A stretch of 12,914 nt of DNA. It comes from a bacterium. Lineage in GTDB: Bacteria; Calditrichota; Calditrichia; RBG-13-44-9; J042. The DNA lies in the NCBI GenBank assembly GCA_015494485.1, contig WGBF01000333.1:1-12914 (forward strand), in the 5' to 3' direction. A model generated the notes under the pieces. The model made no database searches, was not told the origin of the DNA, and saw only the letters and a list, made by a program, of their open reading frames with translations. Below are positions 1 to 7,849 of the stretch, piece after piece; within the stretch, counting starts at the first letter, position 1, and every line of letters starts with the position of its first letter. The position numbers were made by a program, and so were the translations under genes.

Positions 1-1215
1 AATCACAATAAAGGCGATGTAGATGTAGTTGTAATAATGCTGGCGATGGGCACCGATTAAAAAACCCAGTGCTTTGGTTCCGTAGTAGGAATAACTGAAC
101 ATGGTGGAGAGGCTAAAGAACAAAACCGCCACAATTAACAGCCACACACCAAACGCCGGGAACGCTTTATCAAATGCCAGGGCGGTAAGGGTTACGCCAT
201 TTGCTTCCCCGTTTTGCCACACCCCGGTTAACAAAATCATGAGGGCGGTAGTGGTACAGACAATAATGGTGTCCACAAAAGGGCCAATCATCGCCACCAG
301 GCCTTCCCGAATGGGTTCGTTGGTTTTGGCCGCACCGTGCGCCATGGCTTCCGTGCCCAATCCTGCTTCGTTGGAAAAGGCCGCCCGGCGAATGCCGGTA
401 ATCATAACCGTCCAGAACACCCCACCGGCCACGGCTTTTCCGGTAAAGGCATCGCTAACAATCAATTGAAATAAGCCGGGAATTTCCCGCCAGTGCGTTA
501 CCAGCGTCCACAGCGCTGCTCCAAAATACAGCACCACCATAGCCGGTACCAATCGGGAAGTCACCTGACCAATGCGTTGAATTCCCCCCAGCACCACCAG
601 ACTAACCAGTGCTGCAATAATGCTGCCGGAAATAAAATTGAACCAGAAGTGTTTTTCCCCCAGCCACCCGTTGGGAATGAACACCAGTTCCCGGATGACC
701 TGCACCAACTGGTTGGCCTGAAATGCCGGCAAACAACCCACCAGCGCCGCCAGCGAAAACCACACCGCAAAGGGTTTCCAGCGGTTGCCCAGCCCTTCTA
801 CAATCACGTACATGGGGCCACCCTGCAAATGCCCGGCGGAATCTCTACCCCGGTACATCACCGCCAGCGAACAGGTAAAAAATTTGGTCGCCATGCCCAC
901 AATGGCACTTACCCACATCCAGAAAATTGCGCCGGGTCCGGCCGTGTAAATAGCAATTGCCACGCCGGAGATGTTGCCCATTCCCACCGTGCCCGCCAGG
1001 GCACTGGAGAGGGCCTGAAAGTGGGTAATGTCACCGGGGTCATCGGGATTGTTGTATTTGCCGGAAAGGATTTCCACGGCATGCTTGAAAAAGCGGAAGG
1101 GAATGAGCCGGGAGTACAGCAGGAAAAACAACCCGCCACCGGTAAGCAACACCAGCAGCCATGGCCCCCAGGCTAAGGCAGCAAATTTTTCCACAATGGC
1201 TTCAAATTGTGCCAT
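1..1215 (-). CDS. AGCS-family alanine/glycine:cation symporter (C-terminus cut by window edge)
   Basis: Inner-membrane sodium- or proton-coupled amino acid carrier, expected to import alanine or glycine. The visible 405 residues run open to base 1, so only the C-terminal tail is missing (family members are usually about 450-500 residues). Family hallmarks are clear: the segment PGAIFWMWVSAIVGMATKF near residues 94-112, RAAFSNEAGLGTEAMAHGAAK further on, then REGLVAMIGPFVDTIIVC and MFSYSYYGTKALGFLIG near the cut end, with many hydrophobic segments between. The ATG at 1215 is forced: the frame upstream reaches a stop at 1237-1239 with no alternative start. It follows murQ by 46 bp on the same strand and is probably the last or near-last gene of the operon. 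In this setting it likely recovers L- or D-alanine released from stem peptides. That substrate is inference; the family call is firm. Confidence 0.93.
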   Translation of the reverse strand, partial: MAQFEAIVEKFAALAWGPWLLVLLTGGGLFFLLYSRLIPFRFFKHAVEILSGKYNNPDDPGDITHFQALSSALAGTVGMGNISGVAIAIYTAGPGAIFWMWVSAIVGMATKFFTCSLAVMYRGRDSAGHLQGGPMYVIVEGLGNRWKPFAVWFSLAALVGCLPAFQANQLVQVIRELVFIPNGWLGEKHFWFNFISGSIIAALVSLVVLGGIQRIGQVTSRLVPAMVVLYFGAALWTLVTHWREIPGLFQLIVSDAFTGKAVAGGVFWTVMITGIRRAAFSNEAGLGTEAMAHGAAKTNEPIREGLVAMIGPFVDTIIVCTTTALMILLTGVWQNGEANGVTLTALAFDKAFPAFGVWLLIVAVLFFSLSTMFSYSYYGTKALGFLIGAHRQHYYNYIYIAFIVI

Positions 1216-1248
1216 GAATCGTCGCTCGTTTTCCTGTTAATCCGATTC
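1216..1248 (-). other. Inverted repeat directly before the AGCS start codon
   Basis: On the minus strand GAATCG (1243-1248) and CGATTC (1216-1221) form a perfect 6-bp inverted repeat with a 21-nt loop. The 3' arm abuts the ATG and the loop contains the AGGAAAA ribosome-binding stretch. The Shine-Dalgarno-like AGGA sits about 15 nt from the ATG, unusually far, so folding could alter translation of the symporter. The stem is short and may be chance. Confidence 0.25.
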
Positions 1249-1261
1249 CCGAACTGCCCGC

Positions 1262-2194
1262 TTAATTTTTCTTCTGAATTTTTTCGATGGCCTGGCGGAC
1301 AAAACCGTCACTTTCCTCCAGCAACTGCCGGGCCCGTTGGGCATCCACGCCCGCCAGAATCATCACCAGGGCAGTTTTTACATGCCCCCCGGCTTCTTTT
1401 AACACCCGCGTGGCTTCTTCGTAATCCACCCCGGTAACCATCATCACCGTGCGCTTGGAGCGCTCCTCCAGTTTTCTGGAGGTCATCATCAAATCCACCA
1501 TCATGTTCTTGTAGACTTTCCCCAGGCGAATCATCGAAGCGGTGGTCAACATGTTCAACACCAATTTGGTGGCCGTTCCGGCCTTCATCCGGGTGGATCC
1601 CATTACCACCTCCGGCCCCACCACGGGGCAGATGGCCACATCCACTTTCACTTTGCGCTCCACTTCGCTGCGGGGGTTGCAGGTTACATACAGCGTCCGG
1701 GCACCCAATTCCTTGGCTTTTTCAATTGCCCCCAAAACGTAAGGGGTGCGGTAACTGGCGGCAATTCCGCAGACCACATCTTTTTCGGTTACGCCGTGGG
1801 CTTCAATATCCTGAGCACCCAGCTCCGCCAGGTCTTCCAGGCCTTCCTGCGCCTCCACCAGGGCTTTCATTCCCCCGGCAATAATGCCCTGAACCATTTC
1901 CGGCGGGGTGCCAAAGGTCGGCGGGCATTCCGCAGCATCCAGAACGCCCAATCGCCCGCTGGTACCGGCACCAATATAAAATAAACGCCCCCCGTTTTTA
2001 AACGCATCGACCAGCAAATCCACCGCCTGGGCTACGTAGGGTAATTCCTTCTCTACGGCATAGGGAACGGTTTTGTCCTCATTATTGATGATTTGCACAA
2101 TTTCCAGGGACGTTTTACTGTCAATGTCTTCGGAGGCGGGATTTCTGGCTTCGGTAATGAGATTTTTAATTTCCTCGAATACTTTGTCTGGCAT
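1262..2194 (-). CDS. murQ: N-acetylmuramic acid 6-phosphate etherase MurQ
   Basis: Cytoplasmic enzyme that removes the D-lactyl ether from MurNAc-6-phosphate, giving GlcNAc-6-phosphate and D-lactate, the step that feeds cell-wall MurNAc into amino-sugar metabolism. The 310-residue protein has the usual family length (about 300). The SIS-domain sugar-phosphate motif GAGTSGRLGVLDAAECPPTF lies at 75-94. E89 and E120 line up with the two catalytic glutamates of E. coli MurQ (E83 and E114). The GCKR/MurQ signature GPEVVMGSTRMKAGTATK is at 183-200. I start at the ATG at 2194, which has GGAG 9 nt upstream; an in-frame GTG at 2218 would add eight residues but lacks such a site. It lies 28 bp after the SSS symporter gene and 46 bp before the AGCS gene, so it is almost certainly co-transcribed with them. 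MurQ needs a phosphorylated substrate, and the kinase upstream would supply it. Confidence 0.97.
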   Translation of the reverse strand: MPDKVFEEIKNLITEARNPASEDIDSKTSLEIVQIINNEDKTVPYAVEKELPYVAQAVDLLVDAFKNGGRLFYIGAGTSGRLGVLDAAECPPTFGTPPEMVQGIIAGGMKALVEAQEGLEDLAELGAQDIEAHGVTEKDVVCGIAASYRTPYVLGAIEKAKELGARTLYVTCNPRSEVERKVKVDVAICPVVGPEVVMGSTRMKAGTATKLVLNMLTTASMIRLGKVYKNMMVDLMMTSRKLEERSKRTVMMVTGVDYEEATRVLKEAGGHVKTALVMILAGVDAQRARQLLEESDGFVRQAIEKIQKKN

Positions 2195-2203
2195 AATACG
2201 AAT

Positions 2204-2207
2204 CTCC
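2204..2207 (-). promoter_or_regulatory. Ribosome binding site that decides the murQ start
   Basis: GGAG on the minus strand, 9 nt before the ATG at 2194. It supports the shorter 310-residue MurQ over the GTG start at 2218. Confidence 0.6.
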
Positions 2208-2222
2208 ACATTAAACACAGAT

Positions 2223-3734
2223 TTATGTTAAATGGTTATTTTGCATTTTACCCGGCATGAACGCCGCCGTAACACTGCCCACCAGAATGGCGGCCAGGCT
2301 ACCCACCACGGTGTACAGGGGCCAGGCAATTTGAACGGTTTGAATAAAAAAGGTCATGGCAATCAGGGCTGTAATGAAGCCAATAATCGCATCCCGCTGG
2401 GATGCCCGTGGATTGAAAATACCCAGCAGAAAGGCCCCCAGCAGGCCACCGTAGGTGTAGGATGCAATCCCCAGCGCCACTTCTACCACGGTTCCTTTCA
2501 GGCCAATAAAGGCAACCGCTACCCCAATAAGAATAATGCCCCACAGTAACGTGACCAGCCGGGAATGCTTCAGCAATTCGCTCTCGCTTTTGTGCTTGCC
2601 AAACAAGGGGCGGTAAATATCCAGTACGGTAGCACTGGCCAGGCTGGAAAGGGTGCTGGACAGGGTGCTCATTGCCGCAGCGAATAAGGCCGCCACAACC
2701 AGCCCGCTAACGCCCGGCGGCATTTCTTCCACAATAAATTTGGGGAAAATGCCATCCGCCCGGGATACCCCCAGTTGCTCCACACTGGCTCCCTGGTAAA
2801 ATGTAAACAACATTACACCCAGCAACAGAAAGACCAGAAATTGCAGAACGATCATCACCCCGCTTAAGGAAATGGCTTTTTGGGCATCCCGTTTGTTGCG
2901 GCAGGTTAACAACCGCTGCACAATGAGCTGGTCCGTGCCGTGGGAGGCCAGGCTAAAAATTGCCCCGGCGATAGTGGCGGTAAAAAAGGTGTAGGGTTGC
3001 TTAATGTATTCCGCAAAGGGTAAATCAAACCCCAGGTAAAACCAGCGCAGTTTCCCGTGCTGACGCCCGAATTCCAACACCTCGGAGAAACCGCCCGGCA
3101 AGTCATGAATAATGATTGCGGCAGCCAGCAATGCACCGGACATGTACACAATCATTTGCACCACATCCATCCAGATAACGGAGCGAATGCCTCCAACGTA
3201 GGTGTAAAAAATGGTAAACAGCCCAATCAGCAAAATGGAAAGGGCGTAAAATTCGGTGTTGGAGAGTCCGGGGAACAAGCCGCTGCCCTTAATAATAATC
3301 GCCAGGGGAATCGCTGTGGCAAACAAGCGCACCCCATCGGCCAGAATTCGGGTTACCATAAAGGTCAGGCTGGCGGTTTTCCGCATTTTGGGGCCAAAGC
3401 GGGTTCCCAGAAAATGATAGGCCGTTGTCAGCTTCCCTTCAAAATAGCGGGGCACCATAATGGCGGCAACCAGCAAGCGGCCGGTAAAATACCCGAAGGT
3501 AATTTGCAGGAAGGTCATATCCCGCGTGTAGGAAACAGCGGGAACACTAATGAAGGTCAGTACGCTGGTTTCCGTCGCCACGATGCTAAATGCCGCCGCC
3601 AGCCAGGGCATTTCCCGGTTGGCCAGAAAATAGTCCGTGGTGCTGCTTTGCCGGCGTCCTATCCAGGAACCTGCCCCTGCAGAAATCACCATATACACCG
3701 CAACAATCACAACATCCAGCAACGTAAAATGCAT
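2223..3734 (-). CDS. Sodium:solute symporter (SSS/SLC5 family), candidate MurNAc/GlcNAc importer
   Basis: A 503-residue polytopic inner-membrane protein of the sodium:solute symporter family. Hydrophobic segments run from residue 6 to about 493. Family-typical stretches are GGIRSVIWMDVVQ (181-193), HGTDQLIVQR (265-274), and the Ser/Thr-rich FAAAMSTLSSTLSS (351-364), the region that forms the sodium site in characterised members. The ATG at 3734 has AAAGGA 7 nt upstream. The gene sits 78 bp after the NagZ fusion and 28 bp before murQ. In Tannerella forsythia a dedicated MurNAc transporter, a sugar kinase and MurQ are encoded together, so MurNAc (and perhaps GlcNAc) is the likely cargo here. 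Sequence alone cannot exclude another sugar or a sialic-acid-like substrate. Family firm, substrate inferred. Confidence 0.92.
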   Translation of the reverse strand: MHFTLLDVVIVAVYMVISAGAGSWIGRRQSSTTDYFLANREMPWLAAAFSIVATETSVLTFISVPAVSYTRDMTFLQITFGYFTGRLLVAAIMVPRYFEGKLTTAYHFLGTRFGPKMRKTASLTFMVTRILADGVRLFATAIPLAIIIKGSGLFPGLSNTEFYALSILLIGLFTIFYTYVGGIRSVIWMDVVQMIVYMSGALLAAAIIIHDLPGGFSEVLEFGRQHGKLRWFYLGFDLPFAEYIKQPYTFFTATIAGAIFSLASHGTDQLIVQRLLTCRNKRDAQKAISLSGVMIVLQFLVFLLLGVMLFTFYQGASVEQLGVSRADGIFPKFIVEEMPPGVSGLVVAALFAAAMSTLSSTLSSLASATVLDIYRPLFGKHKSESELLKHSRLVTLLWGIILIGVAVAFIGLKGTVVEVALGIASYTYGGLLGAFLLGIFNPRASQRDAIIGFITALIAMTFFIQTVQIAWPLYTVVGSLAAILVGSVTAAFMPGKMQNNHLT

Positions 3735-3812
3735 TTGCTTATCCTTTCTCTCCCAAAAACAAAAATGCCCCTTCCTGTTACTTTACCATTTCCGGCATGT
3801 TGGTCATCCTGT

Positions 3813-6704
3813 TTAATGTCCAGTAGAATGTTCCGGAGTTTCTACCGGTACCCGGGGAATCAGCGGTTTACCGGTTTTGCGAGCAATGGCTTCCATTACC
3901 GCATCGTAAAATTTCGGCCGAAACTGAATGATTTTGCGGTTTTTCCGCGTCGGGTGAACCCGATTGGTGAGTAAAATGGCCGCCACATTGTTGTCCGGGT
4001 CTATCCAGATTGATGTGCCGGTAAAACCTGTGTGCCCAAAACTGTGGGCACTAAAATAATGGCCGGCACTGCTGTAGCCCTCCATCGAAGGCGTATCCCA
4101 CCCCAGTGCGCGGTCACTACCCGGCGGAATGTTCTGGCGCTGGGTCCAGTACTGAATGGTTTGCGGCCAGACAAGCCGGTGATGTTTGTACACGCCACCC
4201 CAGAGGTACATCTGGGCAAAATTGGCCATATCCCGCGCGTTGGAAAACAACCCTGCGTGCCCGGATACCCCCCCGCGGAAAAAGGCGTTTTCATCATGCA
4301 CTTCCCCGTGGATTAATCCGCGATGCATGCTTCCGCCAATCTCCGTCGGTGCAATGCGGTATTTGAGGGAATCCGGCGGATTAAACATGGAATTGCGCAT
4401 GTCCAGTGGCTGAAACACCATGGACTTTGCCAGCTGATCCAGGGACTTTCCGGTAACGCGTTCCAGAATTTCCTGCATGAGCATCATACCCAGGTCGGAA
4501 TACACAAACGAATCTCCCGGGGCATAATCCAGCGGCAAACTGCAGATATAGGGGATTACGGAATCCGGCGTCGACACCTTTTCCCACAACGGCACCCACC
4601 AGTGCAACCCGCCACTGTGGGTTAACAAGTGGCGCACGGTAACGGAATCCTTCAATCCCCCGCTGAATTCAGGAATGTAACTTTTTACCGGCACGTCCAG
4701 ACGGAGCTGTTTTTTCTCCCACAACTGCATGGCGATGGTTGTGGTTACCACCACCTTGGTTACCGAAGCCATGTCGTAAATAGTTCGGGTGGTTACTTTG
4801 GGGGAATTGGGGTCGTAGGTATGATGCCCGAATCCTTTTAACGCCACCAATTTTCCGTCATGCACAATGGCAATCTGGGCCCCCGGAAATACGGAATCGG
4901 CAATGGCCTGTTCCACCAGCTGGTACACGGGGGCAAAGGTCTGGTCATCTTCGGCCACTTCCAGCTCCATGGGGTAAGCGGGGCGTTCCAGACCATCCCA
5001 CATGTTGAAAAAGCCGGGAATGGACACCGGGATTTTCCCCCGGATGGGGATCTCCCCGAAAATGGCCCGCGTGGCAGCCCGCACGGCCAGCGGACTGGTG
5101 GCGTAAGCACACAAATAGGACGGCACCCGCGGTAACTGGCGAATTAAATACGGCGAACCGAACGCTACCACCGCCATGGGCTTTTGCACTTCCAGCAACG
5201 TTCCCAGCAATTTTGCCGTGGTATCCGGCAGGGTAATGGAGCCTTTGTAACTCCCCCAGGTGACAAAAATGCCCATAATAACGGCATCCACAGAGTCGGC
5301 GCGGGCAATCGCCTGTTGAATGGTTTCGTTACAGGTGCCGGGTTGAATGAGCACCGTTTCCACAACCGGTACCCGTTTTTTCACTTCCCGCGCCAGCATA
5401 TCCCGATAACGATATCCCCAATCGCGATCGGTTACAGTCACCACCATTACCGTGTCCAGTTCCTGCGCATGGAACGGTAATACATTTAACGAATCTTTCA
5501 GGAGGGTCATGGCCGCATTGGCTATTTCCTCCGCTTTTTGCAGGTGCTGGCGCCGGGCCATGACTCGTTCCAGTTCCTTTAAATCAATTTGCGGCCTTTT
5601 CCACAATCCCAGTTCGTATTTGGCCCGCAAGATGCGCCGCACGGATTCATCAATGCGGCGTTCGGAAATTCGCCCTTCCCGAACGGCATCCAGAACAAAC
5701 TTAAAGGTGGGTTCAAAATTGGGTGGATCCAGCAGAAAATCCGCACCGGCCTTAATGGCCAGTACCGCCGCTTCTCCAGACCAGTAGTTATTCACAATGC
5801 CGCCCATGCCCATGGCATCGGTAATGACCAGGCCCTTAAATCCCCATTGTTTCCGCAACACGTCCTGAACAAAATACGGGTCCAGCGTAGCCGGGCGCCC
5901 CTGCATTTGCGGAAAGGCACTGTAGGTAATGTGCGCCACCATTATCATTTTGACGCCGGCATCCACGGCGGCTTTAAAGGGCGGCAGCTCCACTTTTTCC
6001 AGTCGTTCCGCAGGTACATCTATGACCGGCAACCCCAGGTGGGAATCCACATTGGTATCACCGTGCCCGGGAAAATGCTTGGCCGTAGCATATACCCCTT
6101 CTTCCTGCAATCCCTTAATAAAAGCGGCGCCCATTTTGGCTACAAACTGCGGGTCCTCTCCGTAAGAACGGGTGTTAATAATCAAATTATCCGGGTTGTT
6201 ATTCACATCCACTACCGGGGCAAAATTCACATGAATCCCCACGGCCCGCGCTTCTTCACCAATAATTTTGCCCATTTGGTATGCATATTCCGGTGACCGG
6301 GTCGCGCCAATGCCCATGTTGGTCAGAAAATCCGTCCCTTCCTCCACCCGCATGGTAACCCCCCATTCCATATCCGCCATAACCATAAGCGGAATGCGGG
6401 CCTGATTTTGCAAGCGTTGAATGTAACGGGCAACGGCATAGGGATTACCTTTGTAGATGGAAATCGCACCGATGTGGTAATCGCGAACCAGGCGTTCAAT
6501 TCGCTGAAAGGTGGGATTGTCCTCATTGTAAAATCGCGGATAGTAGGTAAAAACAAACATCTGTCCCAACTTTTCTTCCAGGCTCATCCGGCGGAGCTGT
6601 TGTTCCACCCAATCGGTTTGCGTCGGTTTCCGCGTTCCGGCACAGGAAAGCCACAATCCCATGAAAACCAAAACAAAAATCAAGAGATTTTTTTTGCTGT
6701 GCAT
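3813..6704 (-). CDS. Exported NagZ-type GH3 beta-N-acetylhexosaminidase fused to a beta-lactamase-like serine hydrolase
   Basis: A 963-residue two-enzyme protein. Residues 1-21 look like an export signal ending in LWLSC, a possible lipoprotein cysteine (C21), though the lipobox is imperfect. The GH3 domain (about 30-390) carries KHFPGHGDTNVDSH at 209-222, the NagZ hallmark whose Asp220-Ser-His222 matches the catalytic dyad, and the nucleophile motif ITDAMGM with D296. A second GH3-type alpha/beta domain follows to about 590. The last part (about 600-945) is a class C beta-lactamase/D,D-peptidase-type serine hydrolase with SVTK (S647, K650), YSD (735-737) and HTG (891-893). NagZ releases non-reducing GlcNAc from cell-wall fragments; the serine hydrolase substrate is unknown. 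I chose the ATG at 6704, with GAGG 7 nt upstream, over an in-frame GTG at 6725. It follows the kinase gene by 22 bp, so translation may be linked. Confidence 0.93.
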   Translation of the reverse strand: MHSKKNLLIFVLVFMGLWLSCAGTRKPTQTDWVEQQLRRMSLEEKLGQMFVFTYYPRFYNEDNPTFQRIERLVRDYHIGAISIYKGNPYAVARYIQRLQNQARIPLMVMADMEWGVTMRVEEGTDFLTNMGIGATRSPEYAYQMGKIIGEEARAVGIHVNFAPVVDVNNNPDNLIINTRSYGEDPQFVAKMGAAFIKGLQEEGVYATAKHFPGHGDTNVDSHLGLPVIDVPAERLEKVELPPFKAAVDAGVKMIMVAHITYSAFPQMQGRPATLDPYFVQDVLRKQWGFKGLVITDAMGMGGIVNNYWSGEAAVLAIKAGADFLLDPPNFEPTFKFVLDAVREGRISERRIDESVRRILRAKYELGLWKRPQIDLKELERVMARRQHLQKAEEIANAAMTLLKDSLNVLPFHAQELDTVMVVTVTDRDWGYRYRDMLAREVKKRVPVVETVLIQPGTCNETIQQAIARADSVDAVIMGIFVTWGSYKGSITLPDTTAKLLGTLLEVQKPMAVVAFGSPYLIRQLPRVPSYLCAYATSPLAVRAATRAIFGEIPIRGKIPVSIPGFFNMWDGLERPAYPMELEVAEDDQTFAPVYQLVEQAIADSVFPGAQIAIVHDGKLVALKGFGHHTYDPNSPKVTTRTIYDMASVTKVVVTTTIAMQLWEKKQLRLDVPVKSYIPEFSGGLKDSVTVRHLLTHSGGLHWWVPLWEKVSTPDSVIPYICSLPLDYAPGDSFVYSDLGMMLMQEILERVTGKSLDQLAKSMVFQPLDMRNSMFNPPDSLKYRIAPTEIGGSMHRGLIHGEVHDENAFFRGGVSGHAGLFSNARDMANFAQMYLWGGVYKHHRLVWPQTIQYWTQRQNIPPGSDRALGWDTPSMEGYSSAGHYFSAHSFGHTGFTGTSIWIDPDNNVAAILLTNRVHPTRKNRKIIQFRPKFYDAVMEAIARKTGKPLIPRVPVETPEHSTGH

Positions 6705-6711
6705 AAACAAC

Positions 6712-6715
6712 CCTC
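6712..6715 (-). promoter_or_regulatory. Ribosome binding site that decides the NagZ-fusion start
   Basis: GAGG on the minus strand, 7 nt before the ATG at 6704 and between the kinase stop codon and that ATG. It favours the start directly before the lysine-containing signal sequence (MHSKKN...). Confidence 0.6.
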
Positions 6716-6726
6716 GTTCTTTCACA

Positions 6727-7692
6727 TTAACCCACTTTTAATTCCTGCAATTGCTGCCGGACTTTTTCGCCCGGCTCGATGCCCGCTTGCTGAAACGAAT
6801 ACAATACCGCTGCAGCCGCTGTTTCCATCCGGGGAGTAATGTACTGAAGCTGCAAGCCCAGACCGGCAGCTTTTTCTTTGAATTTACGGGCAACAATGTC
6901 AATTTCGGTTAGAATACTCCCCGCCAGGGAAATATTGTACTGCTGGCTCATTTCACCGCCAAAATAACGAATGGCTTCCAACGCCATGTTCAACAGGGCC
7001 TGAGCCGCGTCATCCACAATGGCCAGGGCTTCCGGGTCGCCGTGCTCTGCCATTTCACACACCAGGCGGGCACAACTGGCAATCAGGCGCACGGGATTGA
7101 CCGACGAATACACCACGGTAATCAAACTTTTGGGCTGCCCGATGCCGTAAAACGTGAGCAGTTTTTCCGTTAAACGGGAAGGGGGCAAACCCAATTCCGC
7201 ATCGTGCAATGCTTTGCGAATTGCCTTGCTGCCAATATAAAAACCGCTGCCTTCATCACCCAGCAAATATCCCCAGCCGCCAATTTGATGGTATTGATTA
7301 TCCTTCCCTTTCACCAAGCAGATGGATCCGGTTCCGGCAGAAATCAGAATACCCTGCTCTTCCCCAAAAATGGAATAATACAAAATTTCCGCATCGCTTA
7401 AAACGGTAAAGTTGCGGATACCGGTATTGCGAATAATTGCCGTTACCCCTTCCCGCTCCTGGGGACGGCCCGCACCGGCAAAGGCAAATGTTGCCCAGCG
7501 GATGTTTTCCGTATCGCCGTCTGGGAGCAATTCCTGCAAAATGGAGCGAATTAGTTGCGCAACGGATCCCCGGTCCAGAACGGCAATGTTACCCGTGCCT
7601 TTCCGGGTGGTTCGAACCACCTTGCCCTGCGCATCCATTAAAATCGCTGCTGTTTTGGTACCGCCACCGTCCACACCAAGAAAGTACATCAT
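6727..7692 (-). CDS. BadF/BadG-type N-acetyl amino-sugar kinase (MurK/NAGK-like)
   Basis: Cytoplasmic ATP-dependent sugar kinase of the ASKHA fold, 321 residues, the usual length for this family. Visible motifs: phosphate-1 loop GVDGGGTKT (6-14), SDAE with D100 as the likely catalytic base, phosphate-2 loop ISAGTGS (117-123), and GGWGYLLGDEGSGFYIG (138-154), the block typical of N-acetylglucosamine kinases and of MurK. It probably phosphorylates MurNAc and/or GlcNAc at O6 after import, giving the MurQ substrate. First gene of the leftward block, divergent from the AraC regulator. Two adjacent ATGs (7692 and 7689) follow AAAGGA; the second has the better 7-nt spacing, so the protein may really be 320 residues. 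A glucosamine kinase role cannot be excluded, but the MurQ neighbour makes MurNAc/GlcNAc the better guess. Confidence 0.92.
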   Translation of the reverse strand: MMYFLGVDGGGTKTAAILMDAQGKVVRTTRKGTGNIAVLDRGSVAQLIRSILQELLPDGDTENIRWATFAFAGAGRPQEREGVTAIIRNTGIRNFTVLSDAEILYYSIFGEEQGILISAGTGSICLVKGKDNQYHQIGGWGYLLGDEGSGFYIGSKAIRKALHDAELGLPPSRLTEKLLTFYGIGQPKSLITVVYSSVNPVRLIASCARLVCEMAEHGDPEALAIVDDAAQALLNMALEAIRYFGGEMSQQYNISLAGSILTEIDIVARKFKEKAAGLGLQLQYITPRMETAAAAVLYSFQQAGIEPGEKVRQQLQELKVG

Positions 7693-7801
7693 CCGTTCCT
7701 TTCTTTACGACCCCCCTCAATGGTTAACGCGTTTATTCTGCTGGGCTTACGTCCCAATAAACTATTGAAATCGCCATTTTTCTACATTTATTTTGTCCAG
7801 A

Positions 7802-7817
7802 AATAATACTATATTGA
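7802..7817 (-). promoter_or_regulatory. Putative AraC-type operator, copy C (kinase-facing)
   Basis: On the minus strand this reads TCAATATAGTATTATT and matches copy B (7850-7865, plus strand) at 13 of 16 positions. It faces the kinase operon and lies 110 bp upstream of the kinase start, while the core centre is 28 bp from copy A. Assignment to the adjacent regulator is inferred from position and repeat geometry. Confidence 0.5.
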
Positions 7818-7843
7818 CAAAGAAGGGGTAAAAATAGTATTTT
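7814..7843 (+). promoter_or_regulatory. Putative sigma-70-type promoter of the AraC regulator gene
   Basis: A perfect TTGACA (7814-7819) is followed after 18 bp by TATTTT (7838-7843); TAGTAT at 7835-7840 would give a 15-bp spacer instead. The -10 candidates overlap operator copy A and the -35 overlaps copy C, so autoregulation is likely if those sites are real. The -10 match is mediocre. Confidence 0.4.
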
Positions 7844-7844
7844 A
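7829..7844 (+). promoter_or_regulatory. Putative AraC-type operator, copy A
   Basis: TAAAAATAGTATTTTA shares the ATAGTAT core (7834-7840) and flanking A/T pattern with copy B. Its core is exactly 21 bp from that of copy B in the same orientation, two turns of the helix, the spacing classically used by AraC-family half-sites. It also lies inside a near-palindrome, 7828-7845. Confidence 0.5.
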
Positions 7845-7849
7845 CAAAA

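Noticed and set aside
493..1176. Plus-strand open frame of 227 codons opposite the AGCS gene
   Set aside because: Antisense to conserved AGCS motifs; rich in His, Gln and Pro without any domain.
3057..3974. Plus-strand open frame of 305 codons across the SSS and NagZ-fusion genes
   Set aside because: Antisense shadow of two clear genes; it spans their intergenic gap, and its composition is typical of a mirrored frame.
5589..6296. Plus-strand open frame of 235 codons opposite the GH3 domain
   Set aside because: Antisense to the conserved NagZ catalytic region; no domain or ribosome binding site supports it.
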